A stretch of 64,000 nt of DNA from Leptidea sinapis (GCF_905404315.1 NC_066272.1:2666001-2730000); one strand, 5' to 3'; positions 22,063 through 33,698 are shown, counted from the stretch's first letter. The notes: generated from the sequence alone by a model not told the origin. A program made the numbers and translations.

Positions 22063-23689
22063 TCCACCTAAGTATTGATATACGGATGCGATGCAGGAAT
22101 TATGTTTTATCATCATCATCAAATAATTGTAAGGTACAATAATTACATTTTCAAAATTCAATTTATCACTAGCATTTTATAAATTTTATTAGCATTTTTA
22201 ATTATTTTTAAAATGGTATATTTTAATGACTACAACTATTCAGACCTTTTAAAAGCATAATACGGGGAAACGGAATTCAATAAATAATTGAGAAACGAAT
22301 CGAAATGAACGCAAAATTCAGGCCATAGTGAATTCTTGAAAGCGATATAATGAATGCAATTTTCAAAAGTTCGCCTGAATTTATTTATTCGTTGAATGAC
22401 ATTCATTTCTCATGATTTATTTTCGTTCAGTTATGATTCTTGAAAAATATTTATTAGACTCCTTTACTAAATTTGTATTTCCTGTAGTTATTGGTAATTT
22501 AATTTCTATTGTTTCGAATCCAGTGATTCGAAACAATAAATAGAGATAAATTCAGTAATTTAAATACGGAATAATTTAGGAGCTTTACCTATATCTCTTC
22601 ATTGTCGGCCTGTTTGTCTATGTATCCAACTGGTTGGATTCTGTACCAATACCTATACAAAGTACAAAAACGATGGAGTAAGTTTGGGGGCAATCAAAGG
22701 CGGCCCTTCTACACCTTAGCCAAAACAGATTAGGATGCAGAACCATCTGAAAAAGTATGATTTGCACCAATGATTGCTATAACCGAACACTTCGAGATAC
22801 AAGCATGCTTTTTGAACCTTTACCTTAAGTCTCATCGTCCTGAAAGCCCATGAAAATTCATTCTAGAATTCGGTTTACAGGTAAGAAAGTTTTCTTGAAA
22901 ATCCCACTGTCAGATATCTTAATAATCAATTATTAAGTATCGAGTGCAAATCTCAACTTAATAGCTTTGCACCGGGAATAAAACCAAAATGGAGGCCGAA
23001 CCGAATTTTGATGCCGAATCGCTATTTCCAACCATTATTTTCCACTTGTAAAGTACACTGATTTACAAATATTATTCTAATATTTGTGATCTTAGATTTA
23101 CTATAAAAAAACAAACACGTAAAAGTGACAAATTTGGAAACCCACAACCCATTTCCCGACAGGCGATATTTGGCATTATTTTAAAAAGAAAGTAATTTTT
23201 GATATTTCTTAAAATACATTTATTTTGCCCACTGAAACGTTATCAAAACAGTATTCATCATTCCGTTTGACAGCTTTAGATTTTGGTAAAAGTAGGATTT
23301 GAACATTCACAGACGATTTTGTTCACACGAGGCTTATCGAGTGTGTGGTTTAAACAGTCTCCACGTCTAATGGTATGGAAACTGTGGTAAATTATGCTCG
23401 TTTGATCGAGCTAAAGTGCTTTGGGTATTCATGACAAATGAGTTATATATTACAAAATATAAAAAAAAATATTTTTACGAAGGTACTGTAGCAATGAGAT
23501 ATTAGTAATCGTATTTGAGATCTCATTGTAACAATGTTGGCCGTAAAGGTTGCAAGGAACATAAATTGAAAATGAAATAATCGAAAAAGAGACAGATCAT
23601 CAGGTGAAGTAAGAGCGGTCGGCCTTCGGTCTAATTATAATAAAATACTATATAATATTGAAATAATATTTTTTTTTATTTATTTAATT
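22063..23689. other. No gene; imperfect inverted repeats only
   Basis: About 22270-22340 and 22365-22440 are imperfect inverted copies (AATTCAATAAAT..AAATTCAGGC against GCCTGAATTTATTTATTCG). A clean hairpin lies at 22508-22537 (ATTGTTTCGAATC / GATTCGAAACAAT, 4-nt loop). A TCATCATCATCA microsatellite lies near 22108. Otherwise nothing is recognised. Confidence 0.6.
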
Positions 23690-24065
23690 ATTAAAGTATG
23701 CACAGTTGGTACTTAAATTTTACATCTCGCCAAACTGTTGCAACAGTTTGTTGGCGAGTTTACGCTCTTAAACTATATTATAATATCGTGCATCTATAAT
23801 AAATTAAACTATTCCTAATTTGTAAGTTATCTACACACACACAATACATTACTTAGTTATTAATTCATAATATTCCTAAAAAACAACCTAAAATCATACC
23901 TGTATACATATAACAACTAAACTAAACTATACTTTATACTACTAATATAAATATAATATATATAAAAACTAAAAATAAAATAAAATAAGCCTATAATACT
24001 GTTATTTTGAACTAAATTAACATAATATATTAAAAGTTTAATAGAGGTAACAAAATATCATTAAC

Positions 24066-24813
24066 TTAAACTATCAATCTATCGTTGGCATTCGGTTGTT
24101 CTCCTCTTGTAACAGCTTGTCTTTCGACAAAGGCCTCCTCTAAGGCTTTCCACTTGTCTCTATCTTTTGCTATACGTAACCATTCTGGGCCCGCTGCTTT
24201 CTTAAAATCATCTTCCCATCTCTTTGTCTGTCTTCCTCTTCGTGTGCTTTCTCTAGGGTACCATTCGGTTATAATTTTGGTCCATTTCTCTGTCTTTTCT
24301 CTCAACATATGTCCTGTTCAGAGCCATTTCAATTTTCTGTATACTGTTTGAAATTTTTTGAACTTAGTAATCCCTTTTATCTTATTTATCTCTACTCTAT
24401 CCCTTCTCCTTACTCCCAATACGCTTCTCTCTATCCCGTTCTGACATATATTGATTTTATTTTGCTGCTGTTCTGTTAAGGCCCAATTTTGGCATGCGTA
24501 TGTCAGACATGGCAGGATACAAGCATTAAAAACTTTGCGTTTCTCTGACATTGGCACCTGTTTCTTTTTCATTATTTCATTTAACGACCAAAATCTCTTC
24601 CACGTGTTAGCTTATTCTTCTTTCAATTTCTTTCCGCATATTCTCTGTTGGTGATACTAATTGCCCTAAATAAATATATTCGTTTACATATTCTAATTGC
24701 TGGTTATTTATTGTAATAGCCTCTTTTGATGGAGAATTGCTAATTATTTTTATTTTCGCTATATTCATAGAGAGACCTGCATTTGCACTTTCATCTGATA
24801 ATTGTTGTAGCAT
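24066..24813 (-). pseudogene. RTE-like thumb and C-terminal region
   Basis: Three short frames in order. 24607-24813 (ANAGLSMNIAKIKIISN, YVNEYIYLGQLVS) is the thumb. 24318-24572 (KVFNACILPCLTYACQNWAL) is the conserved post-RT block. 24066-24308 (RRGRQTKRWEDDFKKAAGPE, WLRIAKDRDKWKALEEAF) is the RTE C-terminus. All three are recognisable, but each is separated by stops or frameshifts. Confidence 0.85.
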
Positions 24814-24849
24814 TCTTTCCAGTGTATTTGGACATTCGGAGAACAGTAT

Positions 24850-25167
24850 TTAATCGTCCACAAATCTCAAATGACTTAACTTCTCTCCGTTCACGTTAAT
24901 TCCGAATGTGTCCCAGTCTAGTCTCCTAAAGATCGTCTCCAACACAGCTGAGAATAATTTCGGTGATATAGGGTCACCTTGACGGACGCCTCTTTCAATT
25001 GGAAACTCGTCGACTGCCGTTTCCAGTTTCATTTGTGCTGTGCTTTTCTGGTAAATGTTTTTTAAAATTCTTATGTACTTTCTATTAACCCCTTGTCGCT
25101 CTAATGATTCCCATATATAGCGATGTTCCAACGAATCAAAAGCTTTGTTGAAGTCTACGAAACCCAA
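24850..25167 (-). pseudogene. RTE-like reverse transcriptase palm
   Basis: Contains VDFNKAFDSLEHRYIW (first catalytic Asp), the QGDPISPKLFSAVLE block and the catalytic FVDD. A TAA stop directly follows FVDD at 24847-24849. Decayed finger-domain sequence continues on the right (about 25168-25535), including reversed SRNNFSAI-like and ILLKI-like words. Catalytic residues are kept but the frame is broken. Confidence 0.86.
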
Positions 25168-25535
25168 ATAGTATACTTTATTGTATTCTTTATATTTCTA
25201 AAGTATCTGTCGTAGGATGTAAATATGATCAATAGCCGAGAAGTTACTCCTAAATCCGGCTTGCTCCTTAGGTTGGTTTTCATCGAGAATTTTACTAAGT
25301 CTTAATAGTAATATTTTTTAGAAGATCTTATATATATTCGACATTAAGCTTATCGGTCTGTAGTTACCAATGTCTCCTTTGTCCCCTTTTTTGTGTAACA
25401 AAACTATCACAGATTTTGCCCAATCTTCTGGAATATATTCTGTCTTTATAATAAATTGGTTAATTTTGGTACAATTACTGGCATTGATATCATAAGAAGT
25501 TCATTAGTGATTTGATCGGGACCGGGCGCTTTTCC

Positions 25536-25922
25536 TTACTTCTGCGTTCCTATAGCTATTATTGTTTCTTCTTCTAGAACAGGTGGTATATGTTCAGATT
25601 CATCTGTATCATCAATTATTATATCATTGAGATTAAAATTTTTGCTTTTATATAGATCCTTATAATATTCCGTAGCAATATTTAATATTTCAGATCTTTT
25701 GCTAATGCATTTTCCCCGTTTATCTTTCATATTTGGCATCCAATTTTTCTTTGTTTCTAATTCTTTATATGCTTTCTTTATTCCGCCTGTTTTCTTAATA
25801 TGGTAATGAAAAATATTTGTTCTTTTTTGCTTTCTGTCTTTCCTTATTTGTTCGTTAATTTTCTTACTTATTTCTGCAATCTCCTTACGTTTTTCTTTAC
25901 TTTTTGTGCTTTGCATAAGCAA
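25536..25922 (-). pseudogene. RTE-like linker between endonuclease and RT
   Basis: A Lys-rich, probably helical segment (KEIAEISKKINEQIRKDRKQ). It includes WMPNMKDKRGKCISKRSEIL, a block typical of the N-terminal side of RTE reverse transcriptase, and ends at IPPVLEEETIIAI. It is followed by a decayed RT finger region at 25168-25535. Confidence 0.75.
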
Positions 25923-26123
25923 TTTTCTTTCTCGAAGTAGTTAAGTTGTTTTTGTAGAGAGAATTCCTTTATTATTTGTTTATGCTTTTCTGGCTTCAGT
26001 TTTTAGGATATTTACAAAATCGCAATATTTCGATTGAGTTGATTTATTGGAATCTTTACCCTCACTTCTATCCAGAATTTCTTTAAGGTTGTTCTTTATT
26101 TCCGCCTCATTTTTAATGCTCAC

Positions 26124-26970
26124 CTAGGGTACTGATTTTGTTTGCAACCTTCTACATTTCTTCATATGTGTTCCTCGTAATGTCGCACGGATCATCTTAT
26201 GATCAGAGTTAAAATTTAAATTGGTCATAACATAATCGATTTCATTTCGATGCAGCCCATTTGGAGAAGTCAACGTCAATTTCTTACTCTTTTTCTTTTT
26301 GTAAAAGCTATTCATGATACTTAGTTTGTTTTCTAATCCAAAGTTTACCAAACTTTCTCCAATTTCACTTCTCTTGCCATTACCGTGTTTTCCTACGGTA
26401 TACTCTTCGCCTTCGTGGCATTCCCCAATTTGTCCGTTAAAATCACCCATTATTATTATATTCTTGTAAGCAGAATCCACCGTTTCTTGTAATGTTTGAT
26501 AGAATTCTTCTATTTTGTCTATATCCTCTTTTTTATCTGCTTCCGTCGGTGAGTATACCTGAATAATTGACCAATATTCATCTTTGCTATTCTGTATTGG
26601 AAATTTAATATTAAAAATTGCTATTCTTTCGGATATTCCTTTTAGTTCCACAATTCGGTCAGTATATTCCTGTTTGATCAAAAATCCTACACCATATTGC
26701 CCCTGTGTTTCTCCTTTGTAATGTAATATATACTTTCCGTGGTTCTTCTATGCCTTCCCCTAGTCTTCTCATTTCGCTTATTCCTATAATATCCCATTTA
26801 ATTTCTTTTATTGCTGTTTCTAGTTCGATCAGTTTCGCTGGGGTTCTCAATGATCGTGTATTAAACAACGCTATGTGTATGTCGCAACTTTTTTGTCTTT
26901 TTTGATTTACTATCCTTAGAGTGTGTTGGTCACTATCCCCACGATGACCAGTCGGCCTGGGGGAGAGCAA
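26124..26970 (-). pseudogene. RTE-like endonuclease domain
   Basis: Two overlapping frames (26659-26970 and 26124-26681) join into an APE-type endonuclease. Motifs are IALFNTRSLR and WDIIGISEMRR (catalytic Glu), IIMGDFNGQIG (Asp/Asn), RNEIDYVMTN and SDHKMIRATL (the final SDH). The enzyme nicks target DNA to prime reverse transcription. A frameshift near 26670 and the end at 26124 separate it from RT. Confidence 0.87.
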
Positions 26971-27003
26971 ATATAATATATAAATACTAATTAATATTAA
27001 GGT

Positions 27004-27230
27004 TTACGTGGAGACGTTAAGGAAGTGCTCTTTTAATTTTTTCTTAAGTACTCCTTTACAGTCTTCTTTATCCTCTCTTAACCATTCGATACTGTTACAA
27101 AGTTTAGGTACAACATATTCCCTTAACCTTTCCCCGTAATAATTACATATTTTGGGTATTCTATATTTATTCCTAATATGTAACAGCAAATAAATAAAAT
27201 TATTGATTTTTATGATTTATGATTCTACGC
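27004..27230 (-). mobile_element. CR1-like LINE C-terminal fragment
   Basis: A 61-codon minus frame reads LHIRNKYRIPKICNYYGERL then EYVVPKLCNSI, the short conserved tail found after RT in CR1/Jockey-type LINEs. It lies just upstream of the RTE copy, in the same orientation. Only the very 3' coding end is present. Confidence 0.6.
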
Positions 27231-27309
27231 TTATAAATATTATTGAAAATAACAGCTTATTACTTATGTTGTCATGTTAGATACACCTGAAAGCCAATCT
27301 TAATTTAAA

Positions 27310-27667
27310 TAAATTACGTGACACGATGTTTGTCCGCGATGGACTCCTAAACTAATGAACGGATTCTAATGGGGATCACTTCATAGAGTGCAGTTTTGTC
27401 CAACTTGAGAGATAGGATACTTTTTATTTAGATTTGGGACACATAATTATTTTTATTTCCAATATTTGTTTTGTATGGACATATTTTTTATGAGAGTTAA
27501 TTTAGTGACGCATGGTATGACAGTTCTGCTGTGAAACAATTTCATTATAATAACAAGGAGCATATGTTACGAAATAATTCTTGATGTTTTGAAATATTAT
27601 TGGCAAATTCCTATACAACAGATTTTTTTTTTATTATCTACAGAAGAACGTCTGTTGGGTCAGCTAG
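27310..27667 (+). mobile_element. Helitron-like non-autonomous element (3' end clear)
   Basis: Ends GTCTGTTGGGTCAGCTAG followed by T, the same terminus as the element at 47.3 kb. A CTAG-T end with a short GCTG/CAGC-type fold is typical of insect Helitrons. The 5' TC start was not located with confidence. No ORF. Confidence 0.55.
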
Positions 27668-28300
27668 TTTTACATATATTACAATAATATAGCTTTCCTG
27701 ATGGGACACTCGCTGGCGGTTGGATCATGTCATCCATCTTACAATACATGAGTAACTGCTGCTTTTAAATTAGAAATTGATTTAGTTTTGTAAAACAATA
27801 ATACCCATGAAATTATGAAGAACATCCATTGAAATGGTTAAATGGCCAAAAAATCCGCAAAAAGCTCGTATTAAATAAAGTAAAATACTTTTAATTGTAA
27901 TTAATTGACAAACAGTCATCAAGTTATTATATTAGTTTTATATTTTGTGCTAAAGTAATTGGAGTAATTCAGAAATTATAAATTTCTCCATAACATAAGC
28001 TTATTAGTCTCGCCCAGTCCATCACGACCTAGCCTAACATTTCAGGTTGAAAAATAACTGACATTTTATTCAGGCGTAACGATAGAGATAAAATTGACCG
28101 GTAGGCTCGCCTCTCAAATAAATTTTGTAATATATTTCGTAGCTTAATCTTCGTTGTTTTTTTAAAATGTGTGAGCTCTTATGTCTTATTTGTAATTTAT
28201 TATAGTATATATTATAAATAGTTCCTAGTAAGCAATAAAAAAGTAAATTAAAATAATATAATTTATATTATAATAAAACAAGTGCAGATGTTATTATTGT
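27668..28300. other. No supported feature
   Basis: AT-rich; nothing recognised. Confidence 0.5.
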
Positions 28301-28304
28301 TATT

Positions 28305-28818
28305 ATGTTATTCGGATGTGCAGCGTTCGGGAAGCTCCGTAAAATCATCTTGTCCCAAATACCGCAGTGTCTGAAGATGAAGGTTTTCAACCAGTGTGTG
28401 TTGCCAGTGATGACTTACCGTGCGCAGACGTGGTCACTATCTATGGGCCTTACGAAAATGCTCATGGTCGCTCAGAGGGCAATGGAGAAGGCTATGCTCG
28501 GAATTTCCCTGCGAGATCGAATCAGAAATGAGGAGATCTGTAGGAGAACCAATGTAATCAATATATCCAAAACGATTGCAAAACTGAAGTGACAGTGGGC
28601 AAGGTACATAGTTCGACGGAAGATGGCTTCGAGGCAGTAAAGTCCTTGAATTGCGACCACGTACCGGAAAAAGCAGTGTTTTTAGGCCCCCCACCATATA
28701 ATCTGGTCAAGATCGCCGGAATTATTTGGATGAAGGCAGCGCAGGACTGATCGTCGTGAATATCTTTGGGAGGGCTTTGTCCAGCAGTAGACGTCTTCTG
28801 GCTTATGATAATGAGGAC
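28305..28818 (+). mobile_element. RTE-like LINE 3' fragment
   Basis: A 95-codon frame (28305-28592) has MKVFNQCVLPVMTYRAQTWS, MLMVAQRAMEKAMLGISLRD and RIRNEEICRRTN, the conserved post-RT blocks of RTE LINEs. Decayed sequence then resembles the C-terminal GRWGRKVL..RPRTGRRSVGRP-type region and the WTKPSQ..CCWTSSG-type end near 28780. The tail is ATGATAATGAGG. The same family is at 11.1 and 36.6 kb. Confidence 0.82.
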
Positions 28819-28839
28819 TAGTGCTATTATAAACCTGTA

Positions 28840-29530
28840 GAGCTAGCATATCTGTACATTGTTATTTTTCTAAAAACCGATAGTAGTGATAAGACAGTAT
28901 GGCTGAATACAAAAATACAAATTTAAATTATATCAGTCTCTCTGTCTGTTAGCCTGTTTTTTGTACACTCTAATCGCTGGAACTGATGGACAGACCGTTA
29001 TGATACTTTGCTTTCAGCGTAGCCTGGAGCATCATTTAAGCCTTATTTGATCAAAATGTGTGCATGGAGAAAAAAAAGTTATGTTTTTGTTTGCATGGTT
29101 TGTATTAAAAATAAACATACATACAAATGTACGTAAAGGAAATCGCGGGCAAGAGGTTCTCGTGAGTAGAAGTGATAAAGCAACCACCAAAAGACTTTCG
29201 CAACACCAGAGGTCAAAAGATGGATTTCCGGTCTTAAAAGTGGGAGAATGATCTAGGCTCGAAGGTAGGTAGACGTTTCGGGAAATCTATAGTCGGTTAA
29301 TGACTCCACAAATTAGCTGTGCGAGTTAAAAATATAATTTATGTAATTTCCGGTTGTAGTTGCAGCAAGCGCAATATATAATGCGGTGACTTGAAGTGAA
29401 ATAATGTCTTGCCATATTCAGTTAATCAAGCCAATTTGACCTTCTCTTTCAAGTAACCTGAAAACTGAACGTCGCTTGATATATGGCAATTCAGAGTAAT
29501 ATAGGTAGCTTTTGTCATACAATGTGGATT
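28840..29530. other. Non-coding, weak repeat remnant
   Basis: The part from TCTCTCTGTCTGTTAGCCTG (28935) to AAATCGCGGGCAAGAG (29140-29155) resembles a common lepidopteran Helitron/LINE remnant whose ends read 'GTCGCGGGCAACAGC'. Too decayed to place. Confidence 0.35.
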
Positions 29531-29703
29531 TTTTTTTTATGGAATAGGAGGACAAACGAGCGTACGGGCCACCTGGTGGCCGCCCACATTCTCTTGCAAC
29601 ACCAGAGGAATCACAAGAGCTTTGCCGGCCTTTAAGGAAGGTGTACGCACTTTTTTTGAAGGTACCCATGTCGTATTGTCCCGGAAACACCGCACAAGGA
29701 AGC

Positions 29704-30546
29704 TCATTCCATAGCTTTGTAGTACGAGGGAGAAAGCTCCTTGAAAACCGCACTGTGCATCGAGCTATATCCGTCGACAACGACCTGTATGCTACGCCCA
29801 GTGAGGAAGCTGGAGGTCCACTTGCACAAGCTCTCGGGAAGCCCAAATGATGGAAGTTTTAAGAGGAGCGCCTTGTGCCATACACGATTAAAGGCCTTCG
29901 CTATATCCAGGCTAACTGCCAGGCCTTCTCCCTTGCTTTCAATAGCCGCCACCCATCTATGTGTTAGGTATACCAGAAGATCACCTGCCGACCGTCCATG
30001 GCGAAAGCCGTACTGTCGGTCGTTGATCAACTGGTGACCCTCTAGGTATACTAAAAGCTGGCGGCTAATTATGCTCTCCATGATTTTAGAGAGCAGGGAG
30101 GTGATAGCAATAGGCCTGTAGTTCGCCGGATCCGAACTGTCTCTTTTTTTTTGGATCGGATGGACAAGGGCTGACTTCCATGAGTCAGGGACTACGCCTT
30201 TGGAATAAGAGTGCCGGAATAAACGCGTTAGCACCGGCGTCAACTCAGGGGCACACGTTCTAAGCACGATTGGAGAAATGCCATCCAGCCTGCTCGACTT
30301 CCTGACATCCAACGAAAACAGAGCTCGCCTAACAGTTTTCTGTCTGAACTGTACTTCAGGCATAGAGCTCTGACACCGCGGGATGTTCGGCGGTGTTTTT
30401 CCGTTGTCGTCAAGTGTCGAGTTGGAGGCGAAAAGAGCGCACAGGAGCTCGGCTTTCTCTTTTGCCGTATGGGCCAGGGTGTCATTCCTCATGTACAACG
30501 TTGGCATGGACGGCTGGTTGAAGTTACCAAGAGTAGCTTTCGACAA
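29704..30546 (-). pseudogene. LINE-A reverse transcriptase, C-terminally deleted
   Basis: The 280-codon frame shows RT fingers and palm blocks: KSSRLDGISPIVLR, LVHPIQKKRDSSDPANYRPI (the PxYRPI motif), ISRQLLVYLEGHQLINDRQY, GFRHGRSAGDLLVYLTHRW and AVSLDIAKAFNRVWH with its first catalytic Asp. It then breaks at IQVVVDGYSSM and runs in the wrong frame into the C-terminal tail (HSAVFKELSPSYYK). The second catalytic motif (xADD) is absent, so the enzyme is dead. The correct tail frame is the overlapping 29418-29846 frame (FSRSFLPRTTKLWNELPCAV). Confidence 0.86.
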
Positions 30547-30569
30547 CGACCAGAACTTGCGTGTTTCGG

Positions 30570-31256
30570 TCAGGTAACTGGAAAGCTGCTCGCCGATTTT
30601 GACGACGTGCTTAGACTTCGCACGGGCGATTTGCCGCTTAAAAAATCTGGAGGCACGGTTATATTTCCTCTTAAAAACTTTGCAGTTTGGATCCTTTGTG
30701 CCCAGCGCTGCAACCCAAGTTGGATACGCCTGTTTTTGCAGTCAGATGCTGCTTTAACTGACGCATCGAACCAGGGCTGTGATCTGCCACCGATCGGTAC
30801 TACAGAGCTTGGTATAAAAATATCCATGCCCTGCAGTATCACATCGGCTACTGTAACGGCGCAGGCACTAGGATCATCCGAAGGGAAACAAACCTAGCCC
30901 CAAGGGTAGGATGCAAAAAAGGAACGCATCCTATCCCAATATGCTGACTCGTAGTGCCAAACGCGGCGGGTCGCTGGTGGTCTGCGACGTTGGCGTCGGA
31001 TAGGTTCTACACTCCTGACCAGGCAATGGTCAGACGTTCCGAGAGGGGGGTCGACAAAGACCTGGTAACCATCGGGATGTGTAGTCAGCAGAAGATCCAA
31101 TAAGGACGGCATGTGGCTATCCACATCCGGGAGCCGCGTTGGCGACTTAACCAATTGGGACAGACCATACGCCAAATTATAAATTATGCACAGATCGCCC
31201 TGCGTAGTCTGTGGTACGTGATCCAAGCCATTCGGCATTGTGCCCATTGAAATCAA
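30570..31256 (-). pseudogene. LINE-A endonuclease C-terminal half and linker
   Basis: 30894-31256 encodes LPDVDSHMPSLLDLLLTTHP and the terminal GTSDHCLVRSVEP, the SDH motif of APE-type endonucleases. 30570-30842 encodes the linker with GGRSQPWFDASVK. A stop at 30894-30896 lies between them. The N-terminal half upstream is in other frames. Confidence 0.8.
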
Positions 31257-32288
31257 CCAAGACTACGATTTCAGCGGAGGGGATCTGTGCAAGCACGTCG
31301 TCAATTGCCGCTTGAACGCAGCCCATGAGATGATCGGTTTCTGCGTTACTACTATGGGACCTTTAGACACACGGATAGATACGGACGCGGTCCTCTAAAT
31401 CTACGCGGAGCCGGAGAGTAGACAGGTCCCTACCCTCAAAATTGCCGAGACGGCGACAGCAGATATCCTCCCTAACGTACACACATACCCCAGCATGAGG
31501 CAAAAAATTGTGCTCAATTTTGTACCCGTGGTACGTTAGATATGACTATATATCGCTAGGTCGAGATATCTGCATCTCCGTAAGGAAACACAAGGCCGGC
31601 TGTGCCGTCTCAAGGTGGTCACCACCACCTTGACACGGCGTTTAAATTGGAGTGAATTCCCCTTATATTGCAAAAGTCCACGTTGAGCGTGGAGCGGGGT
31701 GCCGTGGTGTTTCTGCCTCGTTTGTCCTCGGTCATGCGCGGTTCTGTGCCCACCCCATAATACGAAGGGCAGCCGGAGCGAGAGTACTCGGGGAGGGATT
31801 CTCCGGCTCTGGTAGAGCCGGTACCCTCCTGGGGTAATATCTCTTTATGGACCGCTCTCATATTTTGTTGGGGGGAGGGGGTGGGGGTAAGGGATGGCAT
31901 CCAGTCCTCGACACTAACCTATGCGAAACATAGCGGCACAAGGCCGCTACTTCACGCCGGTATTCTGTGCGAGTGTGGTAATTAACCCGGACGAGTCTGG
32001 CCCGATTGTGCTGACGTCATAAGATGGCAGCGTGACTCTCCCACTTCTAAAAGCCCTTAGTCGCCTCTTACGACACCCATGGGCCTGGGACTTCAGGTGT
32101 CTCGACATCTCGACCAGGTGAACAGTTTTTGAAATAATTGCTGCAAATCGAGCATTCCATGAAACTAGCAGGAAAAATTTAACTTTGTAGGTTCAGCATA
32201 ACAGTGAAACTTATCAGGATTGTTGTTCTCTCTTCTACACCTCTTCACTCCATTTAGCGTATACAAATTAAATTTGTAAGCAAAATTT

Positions 32289-32435
32289 ATGAACGATGCG
32301 GGATTCAAACCTCCTACCTCTCAGGTCCTGCCCGAGCGCTGTTACCACTGAGCCTACCGTTCGAGTTTGAGCTCAGTGGTAAGAGTGCTCTAACGGAACT
32401 CGAGAGATCGAGGATTCGAGTGCCGCATCGTTCAT
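32289..32435. repeat. Head-to-head pair of tRNA-like SINE heads
   Basis: 32289-32362 on the minus strand and 32363-32435 on the plus strand are diverged inverted copies. Each starts CGA.., has an A-box-like GCTCAGTGGTAA and a B-box-like GATTCGA or GTTTGAA, and ends GCATCGTTCAT. Their 5' ends abut. Related to the tRNA-like sequence at 59.1 kb. Confidence 0.75.
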
Positions 32436-32549
32436 GAATTTTCTGTTTATCATCATTCATAAAATTTTATTCGACTTTTACACTTGTTATGTACTCTTAA
32501 TATCAGTACTCTGAATTTTAATTCAAATAAATATAAGAATATTAACAAT

Positions 32550-33210
32550 TTATAATATGAAAGACGTAGTCAAAGTCAAAAAAATTTTTATGCACTGTAA
32601 AACTTTATAAGTTATTTAGTGCAAGTCAGGATGAAGTACAAAAGTTACAATAACATTCAAATGAGTATAACAATATTCATTAACAAAATTTAGAAAATTA
32701 ATTAATTACACCAATTAATCTTTATCAATCAAATAATCTTTCACATTATAATAGACCTTAGATGTTAATTTTATTTTTACGATACATTTAAATTTTTCAA
32801 TAGGTAAACATTTTAATATCATTTGGGAGTTTATTATAAAATATAACACAATCCACTTTAAAAGATTTAGCAATTTTACGGAGCCTAGTAGATGGAATTG
32901 CGAGTTTATGTTTGTTTCGAGTGTTGACACTATGTACATCACTATTCTTTTTAAATTGGCTATTATGCCTATGAGCGTATAGGAGGTTCTCGTATACGTA
33001 CTGGCAGTGTACTGTCATAGTATTAATTTCACTAAACTTTTCTCTCAATGAATCCCTTGAACGCATTTTATAGACTGCTCGAATTGCTCCTTTCTGCAGC
33101 ACAAATATGTTGACAATAGCTGCAGCCCTACCCCACAATATAATTCTGTAAGACATGACACTGTGAAAGTAGCTGAAATATACAAGTCTAGCCGTTTTAA
33201 CATCTGTCAG
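32550..33210 (-). mobile_element. CR1/Jockey-like LINE 3' fragment
   Basis: The minus frame 32797-33156 contains MSYRIILWGRAAAIVNIFVL (the post-RT H/SY.I..WG block), MTVHCQYVYENLLYAHRH and KLAIPSTRLRKIAKSF. After a stop the frame continues with a short FKCIVKIKLTS tail to 32715. The 3' end carries TTTGACTTTGACTACG near 32570-32590, a typical tail motif. Confidence 0.82.
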
Positions 33211-33429
33211 CTGCCTAGTTACGTATTGTCTTTAAATAGATTCTTGGATTAATATTCACGATTACCATAAACTGGTTTTAAAATTATAATTTTGTTTACC
33301 AAACTTAGACCAATGTTGCGTTTTAGAAGTGCATTATAGAATTGCGTTTTTTCCATATTTGCCAAATAAGGCTCTTTGTACACGATGTTGAATATCGGAA
33401 ACCGCTGCGGTGCCTTTTGCTGCGTTATG

Positions 33430-33698
33430 GTATTTCTTTTTCTTTTTATTGACACACATTTTACACAAATTATCTTGCTCCAAACTAGGCTGAGCCTGTA
33501 CTATGGGTACAAGACAACGATATATTTAAAACAATATACTTACTTAAACATACATAAATTCATATAAACATACTTGACTCGGAAACAAACATTAATATTC
33601 ATCATATAAATGATTGCACCTACCGGGATTCGAACCCGGGACCTCTAGCTTAGTAGTCACGGTCACTAACCATTCGGCTATATGGGTCGTCATTTCGG
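33430..33698 (-). mobile_element. tRNA-derived SINE
   Basis: The head at 33615-33690 (minus) reads GACCCATATAGCCGAATGG.. with a B-box-like CCCGGGTTCGAATCCCGG. The body follows to the left (GTTTCCGAGTCAAGTATG, TATCGTTGTCTTGTACCCAT, AGTTTGGAGCAAGATAATTT) and ends near TGTCAATAAAAAGAAAAAG. The acceptor stem is mismatched (GACCCAT against GTAGGTGC), so it is a SINE and not a tRNA gene. Confidence 0.75.

Larger units (their letters stand above)
23690..26990 (-). mobile_element. RTE-like non-LTR retrotransposon, decayed near-complete copy
   Basis: Minus-strand pieces run in the right order for an RTE pol: endonuclease (26970-26124), linker (25922-25536), RT palm (25167-24850), and thumb plus C-terminal part (24813-24066). 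Together these are ~2.9 kb across several frames with stops between, so the copy is inactive. The 3' UTR probably covers 23690-24065 and includes a hairpin at 23726-23758 (CTCGCCAAACTGTTG facing CAACAGTTTGTTGGCGAG). A T-rich plus-strand run at about 23670 would be the poly(A) tail. Confidence 0.86.
29532..32100 (-). mobile_element. LINE-A copy with 3' tail, partial RT and endonuclease
   Basis: Minus-strand order: 5' block CGTAAGAGGCGACTAAGGGC (about 32063-32083), the start of the endonuclease (LNVDFCNIRGIHSNLNAV near 31630-31690), the rest of the endonuclease (31256-30894), a linker (30842-30570), RT (30546-29770), the C-terminal tail (29770-29560) and the TTCCATAAAAAAAA tail. A deletion at about 29755-29770 removes the second half of RT and the post-RT region. 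The left edge of the 8.11-kb tandem duplication (30730) lies inside this element. Confidence 0.88.

Noticed and set aside
33615..33690. Functional tRNA gene on the minus strand
   Set aside because: The acceptor stem pairs poorly and a SINE body follows; it is better explained as a SINE head.
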